From Staphylococcus auricularis (lineage in GTDB: Bacteria; Bacillota; Bacilli; Staphylococcales; Staphylococcaceae): 64,000 nucleotides of DNA. Below, piece by piece: positions 38,581 to 47,336 of this stretch (within the stretch, counting starts at the first letter, position 1; each line of letters starts with the position of its first letter). The stretch spans positions 1 through 64,000 of the forward strand of contig NZ_LLER01000002.1 of assembly GCF_001500315.1 (NCBI RefSeq). The letters run 5' to 3'. A program made the position numbers and the translations under genes. A model generated the notes under the pieces. It saw only the letters and a program-made list of their open reading frames with translations. It was not told where the DNA came from and searched no databases.

Positions 38581-39795
38581 TGTAACACCCCTAAGGAAAT
38601 AGGAATCTTTTTCAAGTTTATAACAGACAATTCAACTATAATGATTCCAATAACTATATCTATTAAGGTAACTATTAAAAGCGCAATCCAATCTATATCT
38701 ATCAATCCGAAAGTGCCATAAGTAGCAAAAATAGCATCTTTTTCTAACCAAACTTGATACCTAGAGTAAAAAGTTATTAAAAATATAATCATTATATTGA
38801 TTAAAAACAATAATCCGAAATAATAATAGAATATAGTTCTTAGTCTTGCGTAGCTCATACCCACTAAAAGATTGATTGTGAATTCTTTAATCATTAATTT
38901 TATAGAAGTTGATATGTTCCATAATGCTAGTAACAATAAGATGACGATTAAGATAAACATAAGTAGACCAATCATTTTTATAGAATTAATATAATACCTT
39001 TCGAAATATTGAAAGTTTTCTTTTTGACTAAAGAAATTAAGTTTAATGTTTAAGTTATCTTCAACATACTTACTAATATTTTCAGCATCTTTTTTGTTGA
39101 TTCAAGTAAAACTAAATCCATAAGACCATTTAATTGAAGATCTACGTTTGAATCATTAATAAAACGTTTATTAGCAGGTACAAATATAGAAAAATTATAG
39201 TAATTTTTTGAATTTGGAGCATAAAAATTAGAACGATGTGTATTACTATTTAAAACACCATTCACTTTTAATTTGAGAGTTCGATTTAAAACCGAATCTT
39301 GTATTTTAATTGAAGTGCCGACAGGATAACTTTCAGCAATTCCAGGTCCGACTACAACAGGTATATCTTCTTTATTATAATCATAATTAAAGTAGAGTTT
39401 GTTATTCTGAGGGAAGTCATATTGGTTAAGATTGTATGTAGCTTCATTGATATAGTTTAGCGTTACTTCCATGTCATAATTATTGGCTAATTCAGTAACG
39501 AAACCATCAGCCTGAAAAGAATAATTATAATTTTTATTTAAATAATTATATATTTTTGTGTATCTTTTTTATGAATTTTATCTGTATTAATGTCACTATT
39601 TGGATCTAAGTTAGCAATATAACTACCTTTTTTATTTAACACTTGGATTTCTTGGTAGCCTTGTAATGTGGAAATTATAGAACGACTACCAATGAAAGAA
39701 AAATAATTCACTAGAAACAATAATAAAGTGATACATATTACAATAAGTGGTTTTGTAAGTATTATTTTAGTTAAAAAGAATATAATTATTTTCAT
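38577..39795 (-). pseudogene. Bacteriocin-associated FtsX-like permease split by two -1 frameshifts
   Basis: Three frames form one protein of about 405 residues: N-terminal helix and start of the outer domain (39795-39538), outer domain (to 39050), and three C-terminal helices (to 38577), the 1+3 FtsX/MacB layout of bacteriocin-associated (DUF1430) permeases. The first break is at CAAAAAT (about 39555): DTQK continues as IYNYLNKNY. The second is at A_AAA_AAG (about 39085): STKK continues as DAENISKYVEDN. Both need a -1 shift. The second is a textbook slippery heptamer in the right phase; the first is not. The start has AAGGTGTGAA. Confidence 0.7.
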
Positions 39796-39799
39796 AGAT

Positions 39800-40231
39800 T
39801 CACACCTTGTTCATAGCTACCAAAATATAAATAACAAATATACTCAGTAAATAGAGATTACTCAATGGGTTTATCTGTATGATTAAATTGAGCATTAATA
39901 TTAATAAAAAAGAAATAAATAATATCGATAAATTGTGGACAATATAACGTCTTTTAATAGCAGATTTTGTATCTCCTACTAGCACTCTACAAAATATTTC
40001 CGTCTTTCTTTTTAATAAAAATTTGTAATGAAACACAATTATTAATAGAGACAAAAATATAACTATCATAATTTGAAAATCAGAAATACTCTTCAAGAAG
40101 ACATATACTATAGAATTATTTTCAAGTTTTAAAAATTTGGAAAAAGATAAGAGAGTGTCTGAAAGAAAACAAATAAGATATAAACTAAAAGATTCAATCA
40201 TATCAGATTTTCTAAATAATGAATATCTCAT
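39800..40231 (-). CDS. Half-size permease-like membrane protein of the bacteriocin operon
   Basis: A 143-residue hydrophobic protein with about four helices. The middle segment LLKRKTEIFCRVLVGDTKSAIKRRYIVHNL resembles the cytoplasmic loop before the last helices of FtsX-like permeases, which contacts the ATPase. TTAGGAGATAATT precedes the ATG and the stop is 4 bases from the next start, so it is a real cistron rather than another fragment. It probably pairs with the split permease and the ATPase. Confidence 0.6.
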   Translation of the reverse strand: MRYSLFRKSDMIESFSLYLICFLSDTLLSFSKFLKLENNSIVYVFLKSISDFQIMIVIFLSLLIIVFHYKFLLKRKTEIFCRVLVGDTKSAIKRRYIVHNLSILFISFLLILMLNLIIQINPLSNLYLLSIFVIYILVAMNKV

Positions 40232-40253
40232 AATTATCTCCTAAAATAGAATC

Positions 40254-40291
40254 AATGATTCGGGTTTTTTATCTGTTAAGCCCGAATCATT
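40254..40291 (-). repeat. Hairpin between bacteriocin and transporter genes
   Basis: AATGATTCGGG and CCCGAATCATT are perfect inverted repeats 16 bases apart. There is no clean T run, so it may limit read-through or protect the bacteriocin mRNA 3' end rather than terminate fully. Confidence 0.55.
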
Positions 40292-40344
40292 CTAAAACTT
40301 TAATTTCCATATTAAGTTACTATTAAAAATTTATAAATATATTA

Positions 40345-40674
40345 TTATTTGCGTGCACCACGGAACCAATAAAATTTCGTGTTATATTTTTTGCCCCATC
40401 TAATATCATCCCAAACGGAACCTGTTACTTTTCCATTGTAAGCTGTTTTAATCATTAATGTTCTTCCGCTTCTAACATATTTAAATGATGTGGATCTGTA
40501 TTTAGATTTACTATAATTCCAAGCTGCTCCATTATATTTTATATTCCAAGATTCATCTGTCGAAGCTCCACTAGCAGCATTACCATAAGTATAAGCATCT
40601 GCTATATTTGAACTTAATACAATACTGCTTATTAAAGAGAAAGATACAATAATTTTTATTATTTTATTTGTCAT
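40345..40674 (-). CDS. Lactococcin-972-family bacteriocin precursor
   Basis: A 109-residue precursor with an N-terminal signal peptide (basic MTNKIIKIIV, hydrophobic SFSLISSIVLSSNI, likely cleavage after ADA near residue 27). The mature part is rich in Tyr, Gly, Trp and Ser with paired strands ending in DIRWGKKYNTKFYWFRGARK, as in lactococcin 972. The prototype binds lipid II and blocks septum formation in close relatives. AAAAAGGAGGG precedes the ATG. The gene order (bacteriocin, permeases, ATPase) is the usual one. No cysteine is present. Confidence 0.82.
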   Translation of the reverse strand: MTNKIIKIIVSFSLISSIVLSSNIADAYTYGNAASGASTDESWNIKYNGAAWNYSKSKYRSTSFKYVRSGRTLMIKTAYNGKVTGSVWDDIRWGKKYNTKFYWFRGARK

Positions 40675-41146
40675 AATAGGTTTCCCTCCTTTTTATAATT
40701 TGTGTAATATATAGGGCAATAGTAACTTAATACAATAATGCCACAATAAGATAGTTCGTCAATATATATTTATATAATCTGAACAAAAAATATCATTATA
40801 ATCTATATATGAGATGTATCTCTATAAGGTGTTAAATTGTGAAACATCATTTTCTTTGTTCTATTGCGAAGAGATTAATGTTAACTTTGACAGCACTACT
40901 GAAGTGCTGTATATTAATCATATTGCAGTCAAAAACGGATTCATGCTTTAGCGTTGCGTTAATGAAAAATTGATAATACGAAAAAGATGAATATGAATCA
41001 TGTTTATTAAATACATACATAGGTAGCAAATGAGCGCTCTAAAGTAGGAGTAGTTCATCTTGAAGCCGACAATACAACACTTGCGTCTCCATGACGTGGT
41101 GTTGCTTATTGTCGGTTTTTTTATGTGATAAAGGAGCATCGTTTTA
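40675..41146 (+). promoter_or_regulatory. Upstream regulatory region and leader of mpsABC
   Basis: TTGACA (40887-40892), 17 bases and TATATT (40910-40915) make a near-consensus promoter. The dyad CAGCACT-N5-AGTGCTG (40891-40909) fills its spacer. The predicted transcript runs about 150 bases to a terminator at 41065-41122, 24 bases before the mpsA start. No gene was found in the leader. The left part (40675-40800) holds the bacteriocin upstream region on the other strand. Confidence 0.6.
41065..41122 (+). terminator. Terminator or attenuator in the mpsA leader
   Basis: CCGACAATA and AACAC on the left pair with GTGTT and TATTGTCGG on the right, followed by T7. It lies just before the mpsA ribosome site, so it would limit read-through into mpsABC or end a separate small RNA. 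Confidence 0.8.
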
Positions 41147-42682
41147 GTGATATCGATTCAGCTGTTATTCATGTTATTTTTAGCTGCTTTAGGTCTTTGT
41201 ATCTTAAGTAGTTTAATATTAATTTTACCCATAACGTCTAGAAATTATATAAAAGTTCATCTTTGGCTACTTGCGTTGCCTCCGATTATAGCGGTAGTGG
41301 GTTTGTTTTCAACTGAACGTCCTGTAATTACTGAATATTGGCAGCTAGACCCATTGGCGTGGTTATTAGCGAGTTTTGTATTATTCATTGGGCTTATTTT
41401 ACAGCGTTTTTCGTTCAATTATTTGAAAGGGGATCGCAACTATAAAAAATACTTTGTGCTTTTTACTTTTATGACAGTGATTGCTTCATTAGCTTGGATG
41501 AGTAACGATATGAGGGTCTTTATTGTCTGCTGGGGACTTACACTGTTTTGCCTCACGCGATTATTACAACTAAATCAACGTTGGCATGTAACAAAAGAAG
41601 CGGGGAAAGTCACAACATCTTTATTTTTCATCGCTTGGTTCGCGCTACTTATCGCAATGATCTTATTACATATTTCAACTGATACATGGCAAATAACTTC
41701 AGTGTTAGCTTATGTCGATTCTCAAAATATGAATGTATGGTTGCTGCAACTTATCTTACTACTCATTGTATTAGGTGTATTAATTCCAGCTGCACAGTGG
41801 CCATTCCAACGATGGTTAATCGAATCTGTGCTCGCGCCGACACCAGTTTCAGCGATTATGCATGCCGGAATCGTCAATGCAGGTGGTATCATCTTAACGC
41901 GATTTTCAACATTGTTTAACGGTGGAGATATCGCAACCGTCTTATTGTTATTGTTCGCGACGATGTCAGTATTAATTGGCTCAGGCATTAACTTAGTGCA
42001 TGTCGATTACAAACGTCAAATGGTTGGTTCGACAATCTCACAAATGGGCTTTATGCTTGTGCAATGTGGATTAGGCGCTTACAGTGCCGCAATCATTCAC
42101 CTCATTTTACATGGTATCTTTAAAGCGACATTATTTTTAAAATCTGGGTCTGCTTTACGCCATTTTGAAGCGTCTTCACAAATGAACAAACGAACAACGT
42201 ATAGTTGGATTATCGCTGGTAGGGCGCTTGCTGTGGATATTGCCATCATCTATTGGTTCACGACATCATTAGGTAATTATCAATTAATTAGCGCTATTAT
42301 TCTCGGATGGTCACTTTCTGTAGCTTGGACACAATTAGTAGCGTTAGGTCAAGGTGCGATTGCACGTGTTGCAGGATTATGTGCGTTAATCATTGTGGGT
42401 GCCGTTTATCTCTTTGTCCATCATGTCTTTGAAGGATGGTTAAGTGGTGGCGTCACTGGAGATACACAACCACCACTCCTTGTAGTAATCTGCATTATCG
42501 GTGCACTCATGTTAGGAAGTATCGTGACGACACGTTTAGCACAACATCCATCCTCTAAAGCCTTTGCGATACTTTACTTATGGTTAATCCATCTCGGTGA
42601 ACCACATATGAAAACAGTGGAAGCGCATCCGCATTATTTAAAATATCAACTATTGAGAGGAGAGAAAAAAGATGAATCATGA
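41147..42682 (+). CDS. mpsA: MpsA/DabB, NADH-quinone oxidoreductase subunit L-like protein
   Basis: A 511-residue membrane protein with about fourteen helices of the proton-translocating antiporter family (NuoL/MrpA). Seen: AQWPFQRWLIESVLAPTPVSAIMHAGIVNAGG and LVHVDYKRQMVGSTISQMGFMLVQCGLG, holding the conserved Lys and His residues of the ion path. With MpsB it forms the S. aureus MpsAB / Halothiobacillus DabBA complex for bicarbonate or CO2 accumulation and membrane potential. A GTG start follows AAAGGAG. It overlaps mpsB by 11 bases. Confidence 0.92.
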   Translation: MISIQLLFMLFLAALGLCILSSLILILPITSRNYIKVHLWLLALPPIIAVVGLFSTERPVITEYWQLDPLAWLLASFVLFIGLILQRFSFNYLKGDRNYKKYFVLFTFMTVIASLAWMSNDMRVFIVCWGLTLFCLTRLLQLNQRWHVTKEAGKVTTSLFFIAWFALLIAMILLHISTDTWQITSVLAYVDSQNMNVWLLQLILLLIVLGVLIPAAQWPFQRWLIESVLAPTPVSAIMHAGIVNAGGIILTRFSTLFNGGDIATVLLLLFATMSVLIGSGINLVHVDYKRQMVGSTISQMGFMLVQCGLGAYSAAIIHLILHGIFKATLFLKSGSALRHFEASSQMNKRTTYSWIIAGRALAVDIAIIYWFTTSLGNYQLISAIILGWSLSVAWTQLVALGQGAIARVAGLCALIIVGAVYLFVHHVFEGWLSGGVTGDTQPPLLVVICIIGALMLGSIVTTRLAQHPSSKAFAILYLWLIHLGEPHMKTVEAHPHYLKYQLLRGEKKDES

Positions 42683-45239
42683 TTTAAAGCATATGGATAT
42701 CAAAGATTTAGTTAAGAAAGCGTCACGTGTGATCGTCCCGCTCTCTCCTACATCTCAGTTTGCAGCACGTTCTCCGTGGGCAGAGTTGGAAAATGAAACC
42801 TTCGAGTCGGTGTCTCGTTGGTCTAGTGCTCATGGTGTCGAAACCCTTCCATCTACAGAAATGTTTCAACAAGCATACCAAAGAGGGGAAATAGATGATG
42901 CAATGGTTGAACAGGGTGTCACTCAGTGGATGTCGCAACATCCATTTGAGCAAGATCCTGACGGTGCTCAACACTATTGTCATCATTTGATAACATACGA
43001 TTATAAACCTTCAGATGAAGTTCATTTAGATGAGGCGGTACACATTGATCAGCGTTTATTCAACGAAAATGAACAGAGGGTCACTGATCATACCATACCT
43101 TTAAGTCATGACGTGTTGGATAATAATGGGTATCCACTTAGCGATACGGTCAATTACCATATGATGAAATGGTGTAAACTATTTTTGGACCGTGCACGTT
43201 CTTCTTGGACATTACCCATGCGTGAACAAGGTTTTTATAAAGCGTGGAGACATCTTGTAGTCCATGATCCAGCGTTACCGAAAGTTCAACGTCAGCGCTT
43301 AAAATCATTGCCTTCACAATCTGAAACGGCACTCTTACAAAGCTTATCGACCTTAGCAATACCAATGTCAGAAGTTCAAAGTTATCTAGAAGGGCATTTG
43401 CTGGAACTGAATGGCTGGGCAGGTATGCTGCGTTGGCAACAAGAACACACAGACGTGGAGACACCGTTACTCTTGGATTATTTGGCGATACGAATTTCAT
43501 TAGAATGGGCATTTTTAGCTGATGTACTTCCAGTTTCAAGCCCATCACGTCAAACAATTTCAGAAGAAATGATAAGAAAGTATGTTAATAATTGGATTTT
43601 AACGGGTGGTTTGACTAAAGCCTCATGGCAACAATTATCCATCTATGCACAACATCGTTATATTCAGTTTGCGTTGCAATTTGATGAACAAACAAGAAAA
43701 ATCATCTTGTTAGAAGCTTGGGAAGCAACGTACGAAGCTCAGTTGCAATCTCAATTGTTAACGGAACCTATTGAACGTGATGAATCGAATCGCGTCGATG
43801 CACAGCTCGCTTTTTGTATAGATGTCAGATCCGAACAGTTTAGACGACAACTTGAATTCGCAGGTCCTTTTGAAACCATTGGTGTGGCAGGCTTTTTCGG
43901 CTTACCGATTCAAACCTGTGAACTAGGCAGTCATCATGCACACGATTCACTTCCTGTGATGAAACGGCCACAACATAGAATTGAAAGTTATGCCGATGAT
44001 GAAAAAGCGGCTCACTATCAACAACGAAAAGGTGTGATTGGGACGCTTCGGTATACCTTTAAAAATATGAAACAAAATGTCATGCCGAGTCTGTTATTAC
44101 CAGAATTAAGTGGACCTTGGTTAACGATGCAAACCGCAACGCGTAGTTTTGTGCCTCGCAAAATAGGTCAACTGATAGAGAAAGCCTCATCGAAATGGCT
44201 GCACAAACCTACCACATATTTAACCTTAGATTATTCTCATCACGATAAAGAACATCATCTGCCGGTGGGTTTAACGCTAGATGAACAAGTGTATTATGTT
44301 GCGCAAGGGTTGAAATTAATGGGCATAACCGATCATTTTGCGCCGCTCGTTGTGTTATGTGGTCATGGGAGTCAAAGTACGAATAATCCTTATGCTGCAT
44401 CTTTAGATTGTGGTGCTTGTGGTGGACAGGCGAGTGGTTTTAATGCGAAAGTGCTCGCACAATTATGTAATAAAAATAAAGTGAGAGAACGGTTAAAAGT
44501 ACAAGCAGCGATTCATATTCCCGATGAAACTGTATTTGCAGCGGCTCAACATCAGACAACGACGGATACATTAGAATGGCTCGAGGTTCCTGAATTACCG
44601 GAACGCGCAAAAGCGGCTTACGAGAAGATAAATTTGGTTATGCCACAAGTGAGTACCGAAGTACGTCGTTTACGGTTAGGTACATCACAAGAGAAACAGA
44701 GTAAAAACGAAGCGTTTCGACGTGCTTATGATTGGAGTGAAATACGTCCAGAATGGGGCTTAGCGCACAATGCATCCATTATCATTGGACGTCGAGAGTT
44801 AACCACGAACTGTAATTTAGAAGGGCGGTCATTTTTACATAATTATGACTGGCGACAAGATCCAGATGGTTCCCTGTTGAATGATATTATTTCGGGACCA
44901 GCAACAGTAGCACAATGGATCAACTTACAATATTATGCTTCTACGGTTGCGCCACATTACTTTGGTAGCGGAAATAAAACGACACAGACTGTCACTTCAG
45001 GGATAGGATTAATGCAAGGCAACGGGAGTGATTTAATGACAGGTTTACCTTGGCAATCTGTCATGCAATCAGATGATATCATGTACCATTCACCGATCCG
45101 ATTGCTCGTCGTCGTTCAAGCACCGACACATTATATTTCACATTTATTAGAAAGCAACAGTGATTTTACCCAAAAAGTAGAACATGGATGGATCAAACTC
45201 GCTTCAATCGACGAAGTGATGGATTGGCATCATTGGTGA
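42672..45239 (+). CDS. mpsB: MpsB/DabA, DUF2309 zinc protein
   Basis: An 855-residue protein of the DabA family, a beta-carbonic-anhydrase-like cytoplasmic partner of DabB. Zinc ligands are visible in FCIDVRSEQFRR (Cys, Asp) and in VVLCGHGSQSTNNPYAASLDCGACGGQ (His and Cys, read in parts). Length is usual for the family. GAGAGGAGAG precedes the ATG inside the mpsA end. It couples ion entry through MpsA to one-way conversion of CO2 to bicarbonate. Confidence 0.93.
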   Translation: MNHDLKHMDIKDLVKKASRVIVPLSPTSQFAARSPWAELENETFESVSRWSSAHGVETLPSTEMFQQAYQRGEIDDAMVEQGVTQWMSQHPFEQDPDGAQHYCHHLITYDYKPSDEVHLDEAVHIDQRLFNENEQRVTDHTIPLSHDVLDNNGYPLSDTVNYHMMKWCKLFLDRARSSWTLPMREQGFYKAWRHLVVHDPALPKVQRQRLKSLPSQSETALLQSLSTLAIPMSEVQSYLEGHLLELNGWAGMLRWQQEHTDVETPLLLDYLAIRISLEWAFLADVLPVSSPSRQTISEEMIRKYVNNWILTGGLTKASWQQLSIYAQHRYIQFALQFDEQTRKIILLEAWEATYEAQLQSQLLTEPIERDESNRVDAQLAFCIDVRSEQFRRQLEFAGPFETIGVAGFFGLPIQTCELGSHHAHDSLPVMKRPQHRIESYADDEKAAHYQQRKGVIGTLRYTFKNMKQNVMPSLLLPELSGPWLTMQTATRSFVPRKIGQLIEKASSKWLHKPTTYLTLDYSHHDKEHHLPVGLTLDEQVYYVAQGLKLMGITDHFAPLVVLCGHGSQSTNNPYAASLDCGACGGQASGFNAKVLAQLCNKNKVRERLKVQAAIHIPDETVFAAAQHQTTTDTLEWLEVPELPERAKAAYEKINLVMPQVSTEVRRLRLGTSQEKQSKNEAFRRAYDWSEIRPEWGLAHNASIIIGRRELTTNCNLEGRSFLHNYDWRQDPDGSLLNDIISGPATVAQWINLQYYASTVAPHYFGSGNKTTQTVTSGIGLMQGNGSDLMTGLPWQSVMQSDDIMYHSPIRLLVVVQAPTHYISHLLESNSDFTQKVEHGWIKLASIDEVMDWHHW

Positions 45240-45477
45240 TCAGGCTGTGTTAGAATCAGAGGTCTCATTTTCAATCTGAACAGGCGTAAATAACTCATAA
45301 GATAGAAAAAGTTGTGTGTTTGATGGGAGTAGCCATTAAAAGTAGCAAGTGATAATATATAAGAGTATCTATCACATTTGTGTCTATGATGTGAATAGAT
45401 AGGGTAGACAACAACTATATGTTGTAAAAAACAGTGTTCCATAAAAACTGATTGAAGATAGAGAAAGGTAGATTTGC

Positions 45478-45861
45478 ATGCATCAAACTAAAGGATCGTG
45501 TGAAGCGGAAATCAGTAAAGCGATCACGAAATGGGAAAAGGAATATCTCGGACGAGGTTCCATTTCTGTGAAAACGGATATCTTGAGAGATATGATTATC
45601 GTGGATTTGCAAGGCATACTCACAGCCGCGGAATATGCGGTTTCTCAGACACAGGAAGGACTATTGTCGATTAAACGGACACGTTCTACGCTGGTCGAAT
45701 CCGGTGTTTCCCAATTATATGAAATGATTGCTGAAATCACTGGCACGACAGTTAAAAGCTTTCACACGGACATTAGCTCACGTACGGGTGAACGTTTGAT
45801 CGTGTTTAAGTTAAACGAAAATATTGAAAATCAATTTGAAACAGCGCACAATAAAGCATAA
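45478..45861 (+). CDS. mpsC: MpsC-family protein (DUF2294)
   Basis: A 127-residue soluble protein that fits the DUF2294 family, now named after MpsC of the S. aureus mpsABC locus: EAEISKAITKWEKEYLGRGSISV, then DMIIVDLQGILTAAE, RTRSTLVESGVSQLYEMIAEITGT and FHTDISSRTGERLIVF. It lies 238 bases after mpsB, so it may have its own promoter. Function within the system is unknown; it is dispensable for CO2 uptake in other bacteria, which lack it. Confidence 0.8.
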   Translation: MHQTKGSCEAEISKAITKWEKEYLGRGSISVKTDILRDMIIVDLQGILTAAEYAVSQTQEGLLSIKRTRSTLVESGVSQLYEMIAEITGTTVKSFHTDISSRTGERLIVFKLNENIENQFETAHNKA

Positions 45862-45967
45862 ATGACTATTTTAAATAGTGGGTCGATAGATGGGCCCACG
45901 ACGCTTTGAATGAATTGGAAATGTTAGATTATATTTTGTATTTGTTATAAAAAGGGGCTATATTTTA

Positions 45968-47008
45968 ATGATTATTGCAATATTGATATTGTTATTTGCC
46001 TCGCTATTTTTCTCGGGTAGCGAAACGGCATTAACGGCTGCGAATAAGATGAAGATACACACCGCAGCACAACAAGGAAATAAAAAAGCACAGAAATTAT
46101 CAAACTTATTAAGTAAACCAAGCGAATTCATCACAACGGTGTTGATTGGTAATAATATCGCGAATATCATTTTACCAACCCTCGTAACAGTGATGGCGGT
46201 TGATTTAGGCTTGAGTGTTGGTGTAGCGTCAGCGATTACCACAGTCACAATTTTAATTATTTCAGAAGTTATACCGAAATCAGTGGCAGCGACATATCCG
46301 GATCGTATTGCTTATCTTGTTTATACACCAATCCGATTTTTCATTATTATTTTCAAACCATTTACGAAAATTTTAAATGCGATTACAGATGGTATTAATA
46401 AGTTACTTTCTGGAGGTCAAGAACAAAAGCAACGTTATTCTAAAGAAGAAATCCGTCAAATGGTGACAATTGCAGGTAGTGAAGGTGCATTCAACGAGCG
46501 TGAACGCAGTCGTCTACAAGGTGTCATGAACTTCGATACGTTGAAAGTGACAGATGTGAATACGACACCACGTATCAACGTGATTGCCTTTTCAAATGAA
46601 GCTGATTATGAAGAGGTATATGATACGGTTATCTCACATCCTTATACGCGTTATCCGGTTTATGAAGGTGATATTGATAACGTCATCGGTGTATTCCACT
46701 CTAAATACTTACTTGCTTGGAGTCGTGAACAGCAAAACAATATTGAAAAATACATGTCTGAACCATTGTTTGTGAATGAACATAACCGTGCAGAATGGGT
46801 GCTTAGAAAAATGACAAGCACACGTAAACATCTCGCAATCGTTCTCGATGAATACGGTGGTACTGATGCGATTGTGTCTCACGAAGACTTAATTGAAGAA
46901 ATGTTAGGCATGGAAATCGAAGACGAAATGGATGAAGAAGAACAACGCAAACTCGAATCTAACGTTTCCGCACGCAGCGATTTACGTAAAGCAAGAAAGC
47001 AATCGTAA
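45968..47008 (+). CDS. CNNM/CorC-like transporter with CBS domains
   Basis: A 346-residue membrane protein. DUF21/CNNM domain with three helices at about 1-20, 57-80 and 85-125, including the FFSGSETALTAANKMK start and the ISEVIPKSVAATYPDRIAY motif that forms the ion site. CBS pair follows (about 190-320) with PYTRYPVYEGDIDNVIGVFHSKYL and HLAIVLDEYGGTDAIVSHEDLIEEMLG. The C-terminal CorC_HlyC domain is missing, giving the shorter form found in staphylococci. Probably exports magnesium or related cations. AAAAGGGG precedes the ATG. Confidence 0.9.
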   Translation: MIIAILILLFASLFFSGSETALTAANKMKIHTAAQQGNKKAQKLSNLLSKPSEFITTVLIGNNIANIILPTLVTVMAVDLGLSVGVASAITTVTILIISEVIPKSVAATYPDRIAYLVYTPIRFFIIIFKPFTKILNAITDGINKLLSGGQEQKQRYSKEEIRQMVTIAGSEGAFNERERSRLQGVMNFDTLKVTDVNTTPRINVIAFSNEADYEEVYDTVISHPYTRYPVYEGDIDNVIGVFHSKYLLAWSREQQNNIEKYMSEPLFVNEHNRAEWVLRKMTSTRKHLAIVLDEYGGTDAIVSHEDLIEEMLGMEIEDEMDEEEQRKLESNVSARSDLRKARKQS

Positions 47009-47156
47009 GAATTAGGGCGTGCACATTTCCCGGGAAATAGTAGAGCGATTGAGTTGTTGGGAGAGACTCATTGAGGCGCTCTCGTTTCGCATATATTCTT
47101 CTTGCTAATCTATTTAAAAGTACTCCTTTTTAAAACAATACTAAATATATAAGAAA

Positions 47157-47193
47157 AGCCCGCTACAAAGTCAGAAATCTTTGTAGCGGGCTT
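47157..47193. terminator. Bidirectional terminator
   Basis: AAGCCCGCTACAAAG and CTTTGTAGCGGGCTT are perfect arms with an 7-base loop; ends the CNNM gene and the convergent metallophosphatase. Confidence 0.9.
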
Positions 47194-47336
47194 ATTTATG
47201 TGATGATTCAAGAAGGTGAATTTGTGTCGAACTTTTAATGTATCCTAATGATGATCGTTTATTTATCTTTTTTAATACCAAATTCGTCGATGAGTTCTTG
47301 GCGGCGTGGTTCGCCTTGCGCAATGTCACCATGTAA

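Noticed and set aside
40847-41139. Minus-strand frames in the mpsA leader
   Set aside because: They lie across the promoter and terminator and have no start context.
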